Position numbers and translations under genes: made by a program. A DNA stretch of 64,000 bases from Petrosia ficiformis (taxonomy: Eukaryota > Porifera > Demospongiae > Haplosclerida > Petrosiidae): contig OX345645.1 of assembly GCA_947044365.1 (NCBI GenBank), positions 2,656,856 to 2,720,855 of the forward strand. The letters are read 5' to 3'. Of the stretch, positions 37,441 to 63,677 are shown one piece after another (within the stretch, counting starts at the first letter, position 1; each line of letters opens with the position of its first letter). The notes under the pieces are model-generated. The model was not told the DNA's origin, did not search any database, and was given only the letters and a program-made list of their open reading frames with translations.

Positions 37441-38757
37441 ACTCACCCACAACTACAGATGATTCATCTAGTGAAGGTCTTAGAACCAAAGGAACATCAC
37501 GTAACTTAACTTATGAAATACAGAATATGGAAGAACTCTTGGGTTCTCGACTAGCAGAGTTCTTGGATACAAATTATGAATACTCACTCAAACAAATCCC
37601 ATCAGGTACTCGACCACATTTGTACAAAGGACCAGTCACCATGGAAACAGAAGAAATCAAAACCACTGGTAATAAGTCATTAACAAGTTGATCACATTAT
37701 ATATAATTATAAAACTTATGCTATTGTAGAATTAAGTGTTGAATTCTCTCTCTCTCTCTTTCTTTCTCTCTCACACACACACACAATTAGACTCACCTAG
37801 TAATACCACAACCCAGTCTCTTCCAATCAAATCTCTACAGAAAAAACTAACTCCTCATCCATATAAGGGAGGCTGGTGTCTCACAGATTATCTTACTTAC
37901 GACTGGTAACAGATGATATCATTTGAGTCTACTGGACTGTGTCCATTGTCCATTGACTTTACATTACTTGGTGTCTACGGGACTATGTCCATTGTCATAT
38001 ATTTAGTGTCTACTGTCCATTGTCCATTGACTTCATATGTTTAAATTAGTAGTAACAGATGATGTCATTGGTTGTTGTCAAATTATATTTTGTGTTTCAT
38101 AAAATCTTTTTCTTCACTAGTCTTGTAGGTGCTAGTGAAGCTGAAGCTGCTTCTTCAGTAAATCAACATCTACGTCATGTTTGGGTTTGTCCACACTGTC
38201 AAGAAACACTTGCTGTTAATATGGCTGAACAACTAGCACACCAAGGAGTGTGTGAACTTGTCCTTCAACAAAAGAGTGAGAATTATGTAAAACAGCATCT
38301 ACTTTGTATTTTGTGAGAGTCTCTCATACCTGCTTCTGCATGTAATTATTCACTACATTACATTGTATATTATATCATACAATTTAGGGTGGGGTGTAGT
38401 GTAGGAGCCATGGGGATACAGGCTTTTGCACGCTTACGTGTGCCTTCTTCATCCGTTTATATGCATGTGGCTTGCATTAAGATACATGTTCCTACACCTA
38501 TGTATTTATAGTGGTGAATGGTTACATGAAACTTCTAGCTATGTATCTTAGTATAACAGAATTGATTTTATAGCGTTACACATCTATTTGTTTGATTTAC
38601 AGAGGAAGAGCAAACTTTGGAAATATCTGATGCTTCTAAACATTCTGTAAAGAATTTGAGAGAGTATTTCTGTCCAGAATGTGATAAAGTTTTACAAGTC
38701 ACTTCAATGGATATATTAAGACATAAACAATACCACAAGAAGTCAAACAAATCATAA
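10499..38757 (+). CDS. DHX34: DEAH-box RNA helicase DHX34
   Basis: Orthologue of DHX34, an SF2 helicase of nonsense-mediated decay that works with UPF1/SMG1. Exons: 10499-10575, 10631-10704, 11619-11804, 12082-12299, 13018-13207, 13352-13569, 13636-13704, 13805-13873, 14239-14394, 15239-15346, 15665-15761, 16400-16547, 18340-18406, 18639-18746, 18879-19046, 19840-19953, 20676-20870, 20982-21077, 21910-21938 (weak), 23058-23105, 23184-23262, 23539-23607, 25880-25923, 28570-28680, 28783-28913, 37441-37668, 37791-37905, 38121-38275, 38603-38757. Phases agree at every junction and give 1173 aa (human about 1143). Motifs: GDTGCGKST (about 176-184), DEVHERH (270-276), SAT (302-304), QRKGRAGRTGPG (482-493). 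The C-terminus keeps the DHX34-specific [18 protein letters not shown], a CPHC element and a final C2H2 finger (CPEC...HKQYH). The start rests on an ATG opening a short exon that resembles the family N-terminus. Confidence 0.92.
11815..12055. repeat. GATGAATG/GAGTGGAT-type microsatellite in DHX34 intron 3
   Basis: Irregular tracts of GATGAATGGATGAGTGGATG fill most of this intron. No gene content on either strand. Confidence 0.8.
12412..12600 (-). mobile_element. tRNA-derived SINE in DHX34 intron 4
   Basis: Read on the minus strand, a tRNA-like head (12550 to 12478) has a D-arm region with TAGCTCAGTTGGTAGAGC, an anticodon arm TCTGT-CTGGAAT-ACAGA (anticodon GGA) and a T-arm GTGGG-TTCGAAT-CCCAC. 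It is followed by about 35 bases and a (TTTC)n tail at 12412-12442. The acceptor stem is poorly paired and the variable arm is short for a serine tRNA, so this is a SINE and not a working tRNA gene. Confidence 0.7.
13965..14201 (+). mobile_element. CACATTCA-family MITE, copy in DHX34 intron 8
   Basis: Opens with TCATTCACATTCACCTTGAC and closes with the inverted counterpart GAGGTCATTGTGAGTGTGAA. The body (TTTAGTTTGGAATGA, CATTTTCATATAATTGTCC, GAGTTACAGTATAATCA) recurs elsewhere in the window. Confidence 0.75.
14461..14935. repeat. (GTAT)n microsatellite with higher-order structure, DHX34 intron 9
   Basis: Long GTAT tracts are interrupted three times by the same variant block TATATATGTATGTATATACA (near 14525, 14645 and 14776), giving a higher-order period of about 120-130 bp. 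Open frames on both strands reflect the tetranucleotide only. Confidence 0.9.
14975..15165. mobile_element. Foldback MITE (AACCACTTCC family), partial copy
   Basis: Contains ACTTATGTAGGGTTATATGG, then AAGTGGTTTGTTTAATTTTG and TTTTGGTTTTGACATCCCTA, shared with elements at 21455, 37100, 45718 and 59810. Only one half is well preserved. Confidence 0.6.
16068..16305 (+). mobile_element. CACATTCA-family MITE, degraded copy
   Basis: Shares TTTAGTTTGGAATGACCA, CATTTTCATATAATTTTC and GATTGTGAATGTGAACAG with the family; the 5' end is eroded. Lies in DHX34 intron 11. Confidence 0.6.
16685..16912. mobile_element. AACTAAAA-family dispersed repeat
   Basis: AT-rich segment of repeated TTAGTTAACTATAACTA and CCAATAATGGGCACTTTTAG, ending AGTGGTCATTATTGTCATAC. 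Related sequence recurs near 27480, 28295-28535, 41808-41880, 45090-45215, 47010-47080 and 54865-54965, in both orientations. Confidence 0.55.
16921..18312. repeat. 79-bp minisatellite, about 17-18 copies, DHX34 intron 12
   Basis: Unit contains CACCTAACAATATAGTAATG, AACCTATACAGCATTGG and GACTAAAGAACCAATTAACA; the period measured between successive CAGTCACC motifs is 79 bp. Copies differ by few substitutions (ATCACC/ATTACC, TGAACC/TGTACC). Confidence 0.95.
18540..18638 (+). promoter_or_regulatory. (CT)n tract running into the DHX34 exon 14 acceptor
   Basis: A CT-rich region ends in an uninterrupted (TC)n of about 40 bp directly followed by AG and exon 14 at 18639. The microsatellite therefore is the polypyrimidine tract. 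Confidence 0.8.
21455..21628. mobile_element. Foldback MITE (AACCACTTCC family)
   Basis: Left half TTAAAATAACCACTTTCATA plus TAACCCTACATAAGTATA and right half TATACTTATGTAGGGTTG plus GGAAGTGGTTATTTTAA are inverted copies about 60 bp apart, making a long hairpin. The left flank carries ACCGAAAAAGCACAGGAACA, also present at 45718. Confidence 0.75.
22150..23057. repeat. About 95-110-bp minisatellite next to a DHX34 exon
   Basis: About nine units with AATGTAACATGTACTCAATA, GAGGGTTCCAGTACACGTAG and AACTTGTGTTATAAATTACC; units alternate between a longer form with TGTAATATAATCATA and a shorter form. The last unit merges into the exon starting at 23058. Confidence 0.9.
23735..24680. other. DHX34 intron, AT-rich, no gene seen
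   Basis: Holds a partial CACATTCA-family fragment (23735-23850) and a short direct duplication ATCTCATTGGTCCGATATGA near 24068-24105. No coding sequence with splice support. Confidence 0.5.
24690..25070 (+). repeat. CACATTCA-family MITE with internal tandem amplification
   Basis: The MITE segment GAGTTACAGTATAATCATGT plus ATTAACCTTATGACATTAAA is present in about four tandem copies of 62-65 bp, so part of an inverted-repeat element was amplified into a local array. Confidence 0.7.
26036..26600. repeat. 47-bp minisatellite, about 12 copies, DHX34 intron 23
   Basis: Unit CTCACCAGTGTACAGGTAGC followed by ATTTGGTGAATAATTCAGTC and ACCACTG or ACTAATG. Very uniform. Lies in the intron between the exons at 25880 and 28570. 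Confidence 0.95.
27856..28169. mobile_element. hAT-like MITE, DHX34 intron 23
   Basis: Element 27864-28161 (298 bp) starts TATGGCTGGGA and ends TCCCAGCCCTA. The 8-bp direct repeat GTTGGAAC flanks it (27856-27863, 28162-28169). The interior is rich in AATCGAT-type motifs. Confidence 0.85.
29035..29560 (+). mobile_element. tRNA-derived SINE, copy 1
   Basis: The head has GGTGGCTCAGATGGTAAG (A box) and GGTCCTGGGTTCGATCCC (B box) with partial acceptor pairing GAGT/GACTC. The body shares ATTATGTGGTTCATTTAGGG and adjoining sequence with 51240-51510. In DHX34 intron 25. Confidence 0.65.
29580..31140. other. DHX34 long intron, AT-rich, nothing gene-like
   Basis: Contains a (CA)n run at 30846-30873 and local AT repeats. 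Short open frames here lack homology or splice support. Confidence 0.5.
31140..31420. repeat. About 38-60-bp degenerate minisatellite
   Basis: Units of GGTGAATGGACTAATGATCA and ATGGATGATGGATTGATT repeat about six times with variation. Confidence 0.75.
31545..31960. repeat. (GTAT)n microsatellite
   Basis: Tetranucleotide tract with GTGTGCATGTATGTTTGCAT interruptions occurring twice and a (GTAC)n patch near 31806-31826. Confidence 0.9.
32287..33112. repeat. Long (GTAT)n microsatellite, about 830 bp
   Basis: Almost pure GTAT with regularly spaced GTGTGTATACATG variants. Every frame on both strands is open, giving long spurious reading frames (VCMY and HTYI type). Interrupted on the right by the element at 33115-33652. 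Confidence 0.95.
33113..33654. mobile_element. Tc1/mariner-like MITE inserted in the (GTAT)n tract
   Basis: Element 33115-33652 (538 bp) has perfect 14-bp inverted ends CAGTACAGCTCAAA and TTTGAGCTGTACTG, flanked by TA on both sides. The tract on either side is GTAT microsatellite, so the element split one array into two. An internal 13-bp inverted repeat TCAACGAAGTTCA lies at 33166-33202. No transposase frame. Confidence 0.85.
33655..34080. repeat. (GTAT)n microsatellite, right part
   Basis: Continuation of the 32287 array beyond the inserted element, with a higher-order block (ACATATATGTGTATCTAAGT, then ACATACATAC and GTACTTACATG) repeated three times at about 120 bp. Confidence 0.9.
34262..34735. 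repeat. Pentanucleotide array that switches strand: (TACTG)n then (CAGTA)n
   Basis: Bases 34262-34375 are mainly (TACTG)n and 34381-34680 about 60 copies of (CAGTA)n. The two motifs are reverse complements, so the locus is an inverted repeat with arms of roughly 110 and 300 bp. All frames are open. Confidence 0.95.
34925..35182 (-). mobile_element. CACATTCA-family MITE
   Basis: Minus-oriented copy: starts GTTCACATTCACAAAATAAG and ends GAGGTCATGGTGAATGTGAA, with the family body between. In DHX34 intron 25. Confidence 0.75.
35455..36355. repeat. 112-bp minisatellite
   Basis: About five near-identical units from 35690, plus degenerate copies before. Motifs in order: TGTATACACAGTGTTAACTG, TTACTGGCATACAGTGTATT, GGCACACATTGTAAACTCC, TACAATCATTGTACTGTTAC. 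Repeated reading frames spaced exactly 112 bp apart arise from it. Confidence 0.95.
36828..37086 (+). mobile_element. CACATTCA-family MITE
   Basis: AGTCATTCATGTTCACTTTG at the left and GAGGTCATCGTGAATATGAA at the right; body TTTAGTTTGGAAGGACCA and CATTTTCATATAATTATTC. In DHX34 intron 25. Confidence 0.75.
37100..37300. mobile_element. Foldback MITE (AACCACTTCC family)
   Basis: TTAGCAACAAAATTAAACTA at the left and TAGTTTAATTTTGTTGCTGA at the right are inverted; the right flank TTTTGACATCCCTACATCTT matches the other copies. Confidence 0.7.
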
Positions 38758-38791
38758 AATGGGATCATTTTTGTATTGCTGACATAATGAT

Positions 38792-38831
<40 letters not shown>

Positions 38832-39256
38832 AATTATTATTATTATAATAATTATATAAAAATTAATGATGTAACTAATTAATATTCATTGATTTTTGAA
38901 TTAACACGTCGTGAATAAATAATTTGTTTTGTCATAGTAACTAAAAATAGAGCAACTGGTACTCTTTAGGGAAAAGCAGCAGAACGCCCCCAGTAGTTTA
39001 CTGGACTAGTTGCTTTACGCCGAAGAGAGGTACCTTGTGCCTTCTGTTGAACAAGCTAGCTAGGCAAATAAAAGAACAGTGGTACGGCCACCCACTTTGC
39101 ACTAGCCGCCCTAAGCCAGGTCTTTAGCTGGAAGGCATTTTGCACATCAGGCAATCCCAGCTGCTCAGCTGTTCTGTTATATTTATTAATCTGTCGCATC
39201 GAGTTTCGCTCACTCTGCTAGCAGGGAAGAAATAGGAGACATCTTGTGATGAAGTA
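38758..39256. other. Intergenic gap between DHX34 and the Bcl-2-like gene
   Basis: Short (TA)n at 38797-38825 and an AT-rich 3' flank, then a GC-richer stretch (about 38960-39200) that probably holds the Bcl-2-like promoter and 5' UTR. No TATA motif stands out. Confidence 0.5.
38914..38919 (+). promoter_or_regulatory. Polyadenylation signal AATAAA for DHX34
   Basis: AATAAA about 157 bp past the DHX34 stop codon, the first such motif downstream. Confidence 0.5.
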
Positions 39257-40004
39257 ATGGATGCTGACGGACTACAGAAATCGGCTGGTCAAGTACTGCA
39301 GGATGGATTCGCTAGAACTACCCAAAAAATTATCACTGGATGTATCGAAATGGCAGCACTTGGACGAATAGCACAACGTATGACCATCAATGAACAATGT
39401 GTTGTGTATGTAGTTCAGGATCACGTCAAAGAAAACCCTGACTTCTTTGAATCAACTTGTGAAGAGTTACAACTAACCCCTACAAACTATAACTCCAAAA
39501 TTCTTCAAGTGATGAAAAGTATTTTTGACGATAAAGAAATAAACTGGGGTCGTATAATAGCTTTACTGAGTTTTTGCCAAAGTGCATGTGTACATTCTCA
39601 AAAAATTGGTCTACCGCTCTCTGCAATTGATAGTATGGTCCCTTGGGCAACGATGTTTATATGTACACACTTAAAAGAATGGATAATGTTGCAAGGAGGA
39701 TGGGTGAGTGTGTGTGTGTGTGTGTGTAGGATCTGCATCATTTTATGATTAAGCAAAAAATTATAAAAGTTGGCTCAATTTTTGTGTATATATATGTATA
39801 TACATAATTGTATGACATACAAATGCACTTTCTTTTGCGTAGGAATCATTTCCACGACCTTCTAATAGCAGAAAAGAGCGAAAAAGCTCACAGACTTCTC
39901 AGCGTCAAAGCGTATCTCGGACAGTTAGCAATACAAGTGGATGGATAGAACAAGGATTTAAAGGGATTGCTTTTGGTATTACATTATTAGATGCGATAAG
40001 GTGA
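39257..40004 (+). CDS. Bcl-2 family apoptosis regulator
   Basis: Two exons, 39257-39703 and 39843-40004, phase 0 junction, 202 aa. BH1 is clear: INWGRIIALLSF at residues 95-106, preceded by KSIFDDKE. BH2 is clear: KEWIMLQGGW ending at residue 149. The intron directly follows the BH2 GGW, a conserved position in Bcl-2 family genes. A helix-rich N-terminus (residues 1-90) fits the Bcl-2 fold, but I cannot place a convincing BH3 or BH4. The C-terminal 53 residues are basic and serine-rich, then GFKGIAFGITLLDAIR, a weak membrane tail. The stop overlaps a possible donor (AAG|GTGATG), so an alternative longer tail cannot be excluded. Pro- or anti-death role cannot be told from sequence. ATG at 39257 is the first in frame. 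Confidence 0.87.
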
Positions 40005-40113
40005 TGTATTTATTATTATACGCTGATACATGTTATGTTGTAGTTAGTCTCTTGTGTTGTTTTTTTTTTGTTTTGTTTTTTTGTAAAAAGAAAAAAAATA
40101 GTATTACATATAC

Positions 40114-40157
<44 letters not shown>

Positions 40158-40250
40158 TATAATTATAATAATAATAATAATAATAATAATAGAGTCTAAT
40201 CTAATTACAGCCAGAGGGGCAGGGCTCCAATTGCGAATTATGTTTAGAAC
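40005..40250. repeat. Short intergenic region with (AAT)n microsatellite
   Basis: Poly-T near 40061-40083 and (ATA)n at about 40116-40192 fill most of the 246-bp gap between the Bcl-2-like stop and the glycosidase ATG. The promoter of the glycosidase must lie in or overlap this gap. Confidence 0.7.
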
Positions 40251-43200
40251 ATGGCTGCGGTTACAGAGGCTCGTAAAAGACCTGGTGCATCGTCCATGGA
40301 CAGCGATCAAGTTGATCTTTTAGAGGAAGATGGAAATGTGAGATCTTCTCCACCTGATTCAGATACATCTGATGAAGAATCTGGTACCATTTTGATACCA
40401 AATGAGAAACAGAGTAAAGGCAAAAAAACTGTTTCCTCTTTGAGAAAACGTTTGTGTACTGCAAGGTAAGGGCAAGATATTGTATAGGAGGGAAGGGAAA
40501 AGTGTTAGGGATGATGGCTTTTTCAACTGGGAAGGGTCTGGGACTGCGTGGCCTTAAGGCAAGAGATGTTCGAGCCTACACTCAAACCTATGGCCATGCT
40601 TTATGGGGGATATTGAATATGTGAAATCTTCATTGAAAGCTCAATAACTCTAGTAATGAACTTGAGACTGCAAATATGTCATATCTTATAACTTAACCTG
40701 AATCTCATTTCTGTTTATAGACTAGACCCACCCTCTGCTATACAATAGGATGGTCAGGGCTACTAATTATACAATGTTGAAATTAATAAATATTTGATAT
40801 TTGAATAGTCATGCAACACGTAAATTATGTGTGACTTTTTAAAAACAACTGTACTTGTATCTGTACGTCAGAATATTGTTTCTTCGATGATTGCTTATTC
40901 CTGCTCACCTTTTAATGTCAGTAAACTGATTTATTCATGTTGAATGGCACATATGAAAGAGATTATGCAGGACTCTTACTACGTTTCTATAGCAGGTGCT
41001 GTAATCTATATATTACCAGCACCTTTCTTAACTCACCGATAATGAATGTTGCTTCCATCTTCTTTTTATAATAAAGTACTCAAGCAATGTATCCCATGAT
41101 AATAATTTCGTGTCATTTGGGTTCAGACTTTGTGAGACCATGCATTTGTTTTGTACAAAGTTGCATGAATTCTTCTCATACTTCATAGGTACAAGAAAAT
41201 ATCAATGATAGTTTTTGTAACTCTCTTGGGTTTGATATTGATACTAATGGTATCAATTCCACTCGGAATATGGAATGATCTTCCTCGTAGATTTTGTTCT
41301 GATTTAACGGACGCAGATGAATTTGCTCCGTATGTGTTTGATCCTGCAACTGGTTAGTATGTCACATGACCTTAACTGCTAGTGCTGTTTTAAGAAAGAT
41401 ATACATGTATGCATATATATATAGCCATCCAGTAATATGTATATATGTATGTACATGTATGTAATGTATGTATATATGTATGTATGTATGTTTGTATGTA
41501 TGTATGTATGTATAATTGTATAATTGTATGTATGTATGTATAATTGTATATATAATTATGTATAATTGTATATAATTTTATAATTATGTAAATATGTATA
41601 TATTATTATACATACGTATGTATAGCATTCTATTTGTATATTATACTATTGTACAGATGTACTCTACCCAGCACTGTATTACAGTGTCAAGCACTTAAAT
41701 TTGCAGTTGTTATTGAGTTTTTGTTAGAGTCCATTGACATTAAAAATCAGTACATAATCATGAGAGTTGTTTAGTTTGACAATTAGGAGTACTTTTATAT
41801 TGTCCATAATTTTAGTTATAGTTAACTAACTATAATATTCTTACTAAAGGGCTTTGCTTTAACTAAAAGTGCTCAGTTTATATACTGTAATGCAGTGTTT
41901 CCCCCAAAGAGTGGTACCATGGCGCTCCCCATCCTTTAATTTCAAAGTTTATGCTGAAATACACTGTTTTACAACACTGATTTAACATTGTTGACCAAAC
42001 GTCATGTACCATTGATGCACTCCTCCACTCTTAATATTTATCCTGAGGGAAGCACTGTGTAATGTATAGTTTTAGTATGGATAGTGTGAACTTATTAGTA
42101 TTGATATAGTATAATTAATATGTTTAATTTATAGGAAGTTTTGCTCTTTGTCATAATCAAGAAGCTCTAGTTACGGCTACATTTGGCAAAGGTCATCAGT
42201 ACATCACTGAAAAAAAGGTAGACCATTTTAACTACACAATGAATTCAGTGCTCTACCTCTCCAGACATGATGTTAGTACCGAACACTGTGTGAGGATAGA
42301 GTGGATTGGTTCAAACACAATAGAAACACCCCTGACCGATTGTTTTGCAATGGATGAGGGTATAGAATGGTTTGGTGGGTATGAGTCATTCAATCAAGTT
42401 TGGCCTATTAATGGTGAAGTTCGCCAAATGACACCTTTTTTACCTCGTGACTATACTTTTGATAACACATCACGGGATGCTTTTGGTCCGATATTACATC
42501 CCATTTGGCTTACATCCAATGGAGTAGCAATATTTGTTGATGAAGACGTCCCTCTACAAGTGAGTATTAACGAGTCTAAAAGCAATCAGATTTGTTTTAG
42601 ATCTTTGCCTTATTCGTTGAATTGCTTGCCTGGTGCGTCTGTAGAGAGTTATTTAAGATACACGGTATGTGGGTTTGAAAACATATCCATGGCTTCTCAG
42701 TTTTTCTTGCAGGAATCGGGTAGTTTTGATCCACCTCAAACTAATCCAGCATGGAGTGTTTTCTTAAATCCAATATGGTCCACTTGGGCTGTATTCAAGG
42801 AAAACATTACGCAAGATAAGGTTATTGAATTTGCTACAAACATAACAAGTCTGTATGGATATCCGATAAGCCAGTTTGAAATTGATGATGGATACACTGA
42901 TGCATATGGAGACTTGACATTTTCCACAAGTAAATTTCCTGACACTTCTCAGTTCATAACAACACTTCATGATTTGGGAATAAAGAATGTAACAGCATGG
43001 GTACATCCTTTTATTAACCCAGATTCATCTGAATTTACACCAGCTGTGAACAAACACCACTTGTTACCTGGGCAGTCAGCTGTTCAAGGTAATGACATTT
43101 CTCTGGTAAATTGGTGGCACGATTATGGAGGGGTTATAAATTATTTAAATGAAGAGACACAAGATTGGCAGGAACAAAGGCTAACTAATTTTAAGGCTCA

Positions 43201-43990
43201 GTATGACCTTACTTCGCTAAACTTTGATGCAGGAGGAGAGACTTACATACCTCGCTGTATATACTTACAGAATTATACTGGTAGGATTGAATACTCACAA
43301 ATGTATGTTGATTTTGTTGGTAGGCAAACATATGCTGCGAATGCAGAGGTAAGAGTTGGATACTTCAGTCAGAATCAGTCAGTTTTCTTTCGTATGCTTG
43401 ATAAAGATAGTTCATGGGGTTTACAAAATGGTCTTCATTCTGTCCTAACTACTGCTCTTTCTCTTGGTATTGCAGGGTATCCCTTTATTATGCCTGACCT
43501 GATTGGAGGAAATGGCTACAGCTCTCCTCCAGACAGAGAGTTATATGTGCGATGGCTTCAATTAAATGTCTTTCTGCCTGTCATGCAGTTTTCCTATCCT
43601 CCCTGGCGTTTTGATACAACAGTTATAGATCATGCAAAAGAAATGATCATTTTACATAAAGAAATAACACAAAATTACACAATCCCACTCGCTAATGATT
43701 CTTTAAAAACCGGATTTCCAATTGTTCGTCCACTATGGTGGATAGCACCTGACGACAATTATGCTGTTAGAATTAATGATCAATTTTTAATAGGAAATGA
43801 CTTACTAGTAGCTCCGATATTAGAGAAGAGTTTTGATGGTAGTGGAAATGTTAATCGCTTGGTGTACTTTCCTTCAGGAAAATGGAAGTGTATGTCAAGT
43901 AAATGTATCAATGAAGAGCATAAGGGTCCTCGTAATAAATCATACACAGTAGAATTAACTGAGATCTTGTATTTCAAATTAGAATCGTGA
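40251..43990 (+). CDS. GH31 glycosidase, MYORG-like type II membrane protein
   Basis: Three exons, 40251-40465, 41189-41352 and 42135-43990, give 744 aa (human MYORG 714). The N-terminus (1-71) is acidic, then basic, and cytosolic. Residues about 76-95 (ISMIVFVTLLGLILILMVSI) form one membrane anchor, and the large lumenal part is the GH31 domain. Landmarks: FEIDDGY at about 377, VTAWVHPFINPDS, the nucleophile Asp in NFDAGGETYIP at residue 491, a candidate acid/base Asp in LDKDSSWG (549/551) and PDLIGGNGY at about 580, all features of the MYORG branch. MYORG is an ER/Golgi alpha-galactosidase in mammals; the sponge-like protein may share this, but substrate is inferred. The start is the first ATG in frame with the anchor; several N-glycosylation sites (NYT, NIT, NQS) fit lumenal exposure. 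Confidence 0.9.
41398..41620. repeat. (GTAT)n / TATAATTG microsatellite in the glycosidase intron 2
   Basis: ATGTATGTATGT tracts grade into TATAATTGTATA repeats. Nothing coding. Confidence 0.8.
41886..42064. mobile_element. 165-bp hAT-like MITE in the glycosidase intron 2
   Basis: Element 41893-42057 starts CAGTGTTTCCC and ends GGGAAGCACTG, flanked by TGTAATG on both sides (7 bp clear). Related sequences occur near 26937-27300 and 45233-45371. Confidence 0.7.
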
Positions 43991-44100
43991 ACATCATCTG
44001 ATTTGAACATAAGATGTATTATATCATAGTAACTATTGCTCTCATTATCACTACCGACATACATACTACATGATTGATGTGAAGTTATTTTATTTACATT

Positions 44101-44106
44101 AATAAA
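44101..44106 (+). promoter_or_regulatory. Polyadenylation signal AATAAA for the GH31 gene
   Basis: AATAAA 111 bp after the stop codon at 43988-43990. Confidence 0.6.
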
Positions 44107-44282
44107 TTAAGAGGTGTTAACCCTAAAAGTTGATGTCGTTAATTCATTAAAAATATATGGCCATGCGCATGCCCCACTACAAAATAGGATGTCCTCACTT
44201 TCTCTCTATAAATTCCTAGGCAGAGGGTGTTTTATCCTGTAGCTCACTATGCCCTTAAGCTGTCAAGGATATGTTATCAAGC

Positions 44283-44528
44283 TGTTCATATTCATGATGA
44301 CATCAAAATTAGTATGTGATATATATATAATTATAGCGTATAGTTTAATGTCATAATGTTAATACGTGATTATAGATTATACTGTAACTCAATAATGAAG
44401 TAATGGATTGAAAATTTGATATACACAAAAAAATGGTGCAGGAAAAATTGCTAGTATGTAATTCTAAACTGAATTCGAATTTACAAACATTTTTTTTGAA
44501 GTCAAGGTGAACATGAATGACTTCAGTG
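44283..44528 (-). mobile_element. CACATTCA-family MITE
   Basis: Left TGTTCATATTCATGATGACA and right AAGTCAAGGTGAACATGAAT are inverted; the body contains TGATTATAGATTATACTGTA. Confidence 0.7.
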
Positions 44529-44814
44529 AAGTTGTCATGCCTCATTCATTTACATATGTCTGCTGGCTTGCGTCAGGCAAAGGAAGATATTGTTTTCTAA
44601 AAACAAACATTAACCATAATGCATTGAGTCATGTTAGACACAATAAGCAATCAAACATTAATTGTTTTTTTTTGTGAATCAGTGAATAAAATAATTTGTA
44701 AACATAAAATAATAAACAAAGGATTGAATAATAACTGCTAAAATGTAAATTTGAAAGGGAAGATATAACTCAACTGGTTACTATGACAAAAAGAAAAAAT
44801 CTAAAGTTTTCATA

Positions 44815-62077
<17,263 letters not shown>

Positions 62078-62460
62078 CTATAACTGTTTTGCAGCACGAA
62101 AATAAAGCACTAAGTATCCTTTACTTCCCTTTCCAGTAGTTTTGGACTGGTCTAGGGATTTGTTTCTTGTCTTGGAAAGAAAGGGTGGCGTGTTTAATCT
62201 GTTAATTGCACAATGACATCTTGATACTAACATATAGCATATAGCATATAGCACTGTAGCTAGTGCCACACACTATTGGCCAGCATTGTTGGCATTGTTG
62301 GCCCTTTGATCTTTACATGTGTATAGACACTTAATCATATTCATAGTTTATATAATACTGTGTTGGGTATGAACACATATCCTACGAAGGGTGTCGCTGG
62401 GAGGCATGTGCCAATGATTGCAAAAAAGAACACAAACAAATTGAAATCAGAAATAACAAA
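62078..62460. other. Upstream of the first recognised PARP exon; no gene seen
   Basis: Further 5' PARP exons may lie here or beyond, but no frame with splice signals and family similarity was found. Confidence 0.4.
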
Positions 62461-62580
62461 TGCTGGATTGCGTCTGTGGATGAAGGAGTCCATCCAGGAA
62501 TTGAACCTGGATATTCATGACCCAAACACGAGAGCTTACCATTAGCAAATGAACGAAGTATCCACATGACTTAGCCAGCA
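62461..62580 (-). repeat. tRNA-cassette element, copy 5 (TGG-like)
   Basis: Full 120-bp unit. Acceptor GTTCAT/ATGGAC pairs with one G-T wobble; anticodon loop TTTGGGT; T-arm CCAGG-TTCAATT-CCTGG; outer arms TGCTGGCTAAGTCATGTGGA and GACGCAATCCAGCA. Confidence 0.8.
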
Positions 62581-62898
62581 ACTATGAAACTTCTTGTGTG
62601 GTATTTAAATAAATTTGTAGACAAAGTTACATAATATACAAAATTACAAATGAATTACTATAGTCTTCTTTGAAACATTTGGCATGACAGACAGACAGAC
62701 AGACGGACGGACAGACAGAACCAATCATATAACTCCTTGTACATAAACATGAGTAATAATAATAACAAAAAAAATAGTAATAATTGTAGAACTTAATGAT
62801 ATTCATAGTCTAAGTGCATTGTCATTCTTTATTAATTATATTCATAAAGTGTTGAATTTGTCATGAATACTTATTAGCATACAAATTACTCTTAGATC

Positions 62899-63022
62899 AG
62901 TTGGCTATGTTATGTGGATACTTCGGTTCATTAAGCTAAAGGAAAGCTATTGGTTTTGCTCACTGAAACTTTGGGTTCGATTCCCAAATAAACACCCCCT
63001 CGTCCACAGACGCAATCCAACA
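62899..63022 (+). repeat. tRNA-cassette element, copy 6
   Basis: Plus orientation. Outer arms GTTGGCTATGTTATGTGGAT and GACGCAATCCAACA then an 8-T run; T-arm TTTGGGTTCGATTCCCAAA; acceptor GTTCAT/ATAAAC has one mismatch; anticodon arm unclear. Confidence 0.75.
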
Positions 63023-63212
63023 TTTTTTTTCCAGTTAGAAACTGGACACTTCAATGGACAGTTACCATAGTCTCCTATTTATTCAATATGATTCCTGCCT
63101 GCTCAGGCTTGCCTCTCTTGATGATTTTCACCTGTCTATATAGTTATTATATCCCCATCGTCATGTACAAACAACACATGATAATAAATAAGCTCACTAT
63201 TTAAACACTAAC

Positions 63213-63334
63213 AGCTGGCTATGTTATGTGGATACTTCGGTCATTAAGCAAATGGTTAAGCTGTCTTTCTCATAAAAAGAATATCCGGGTTCAATCCCCG
63301 GATGATCCCCTTCATCCACAGACGCAATCCAGCA
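63213..63334 (+). repeat. tRNA-cassette element, copy 7 (Met-CAT-like)
   Basis: Acceptor GGTCAT/ATGATC with a wobble; anticodon arm TCTTT-CTCATAA-AAAGA (anticodon CAT); T-arm CCGGG-TTCAATC-CCCGG; outer arms GCTGGCTATGTTATGTGGAT and GACGCAATCCAGCA; T run follows. Confidence 0.8.
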
Positions 63335-63417
63335 TTTTTTGTTTTAGATTACTAACAATGACGGGATACTTAAGAGATAGAAATTCATAAGTAATAAATA
63401 GTATAGCACTCTTTGTA

Positions 63418-63677
63418 AAGGTCATTCACATTCACCTTGTCCTCAGAAAAATGTTCATAACTTTAGTTTAGAATGACCAACAATCTTTTTACCTGCACTA
63501 TTTTCATATAATTATCCTTCCCGTTCTTTTTTGTGTATGTCAAATTTCAATCCATAGCTTCATTATTCAGTTACAGTATAATCATGTATTAACCTTATGA
63601 CATTAAACTATACACTATAGTACATATAAAGTCATCACATCATAATTTTGAGGACATCATGAATGTGAAAAGACTAT
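63418..63677 (+). mobile_element. CACATTCA-family MITE, best full-length copy
   Basis: About 260 bp. Left end GGTCATTCACATTCACCTTG and right end GAGGACATCATGAATGTGAA are inverted; all body blocks seen in other copies are present in order. Confidence 0.8.

Larger units (their letters stand above)
43991..44814. other. Convergent intergenic region (GH31 and PARP6/8 3' ends)
   Basis: Holds the glycosidase 3' flank and a minus-oriented CACATTCA-family MITE at 44283-44528. No gene seen. Confidence 0.6.
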
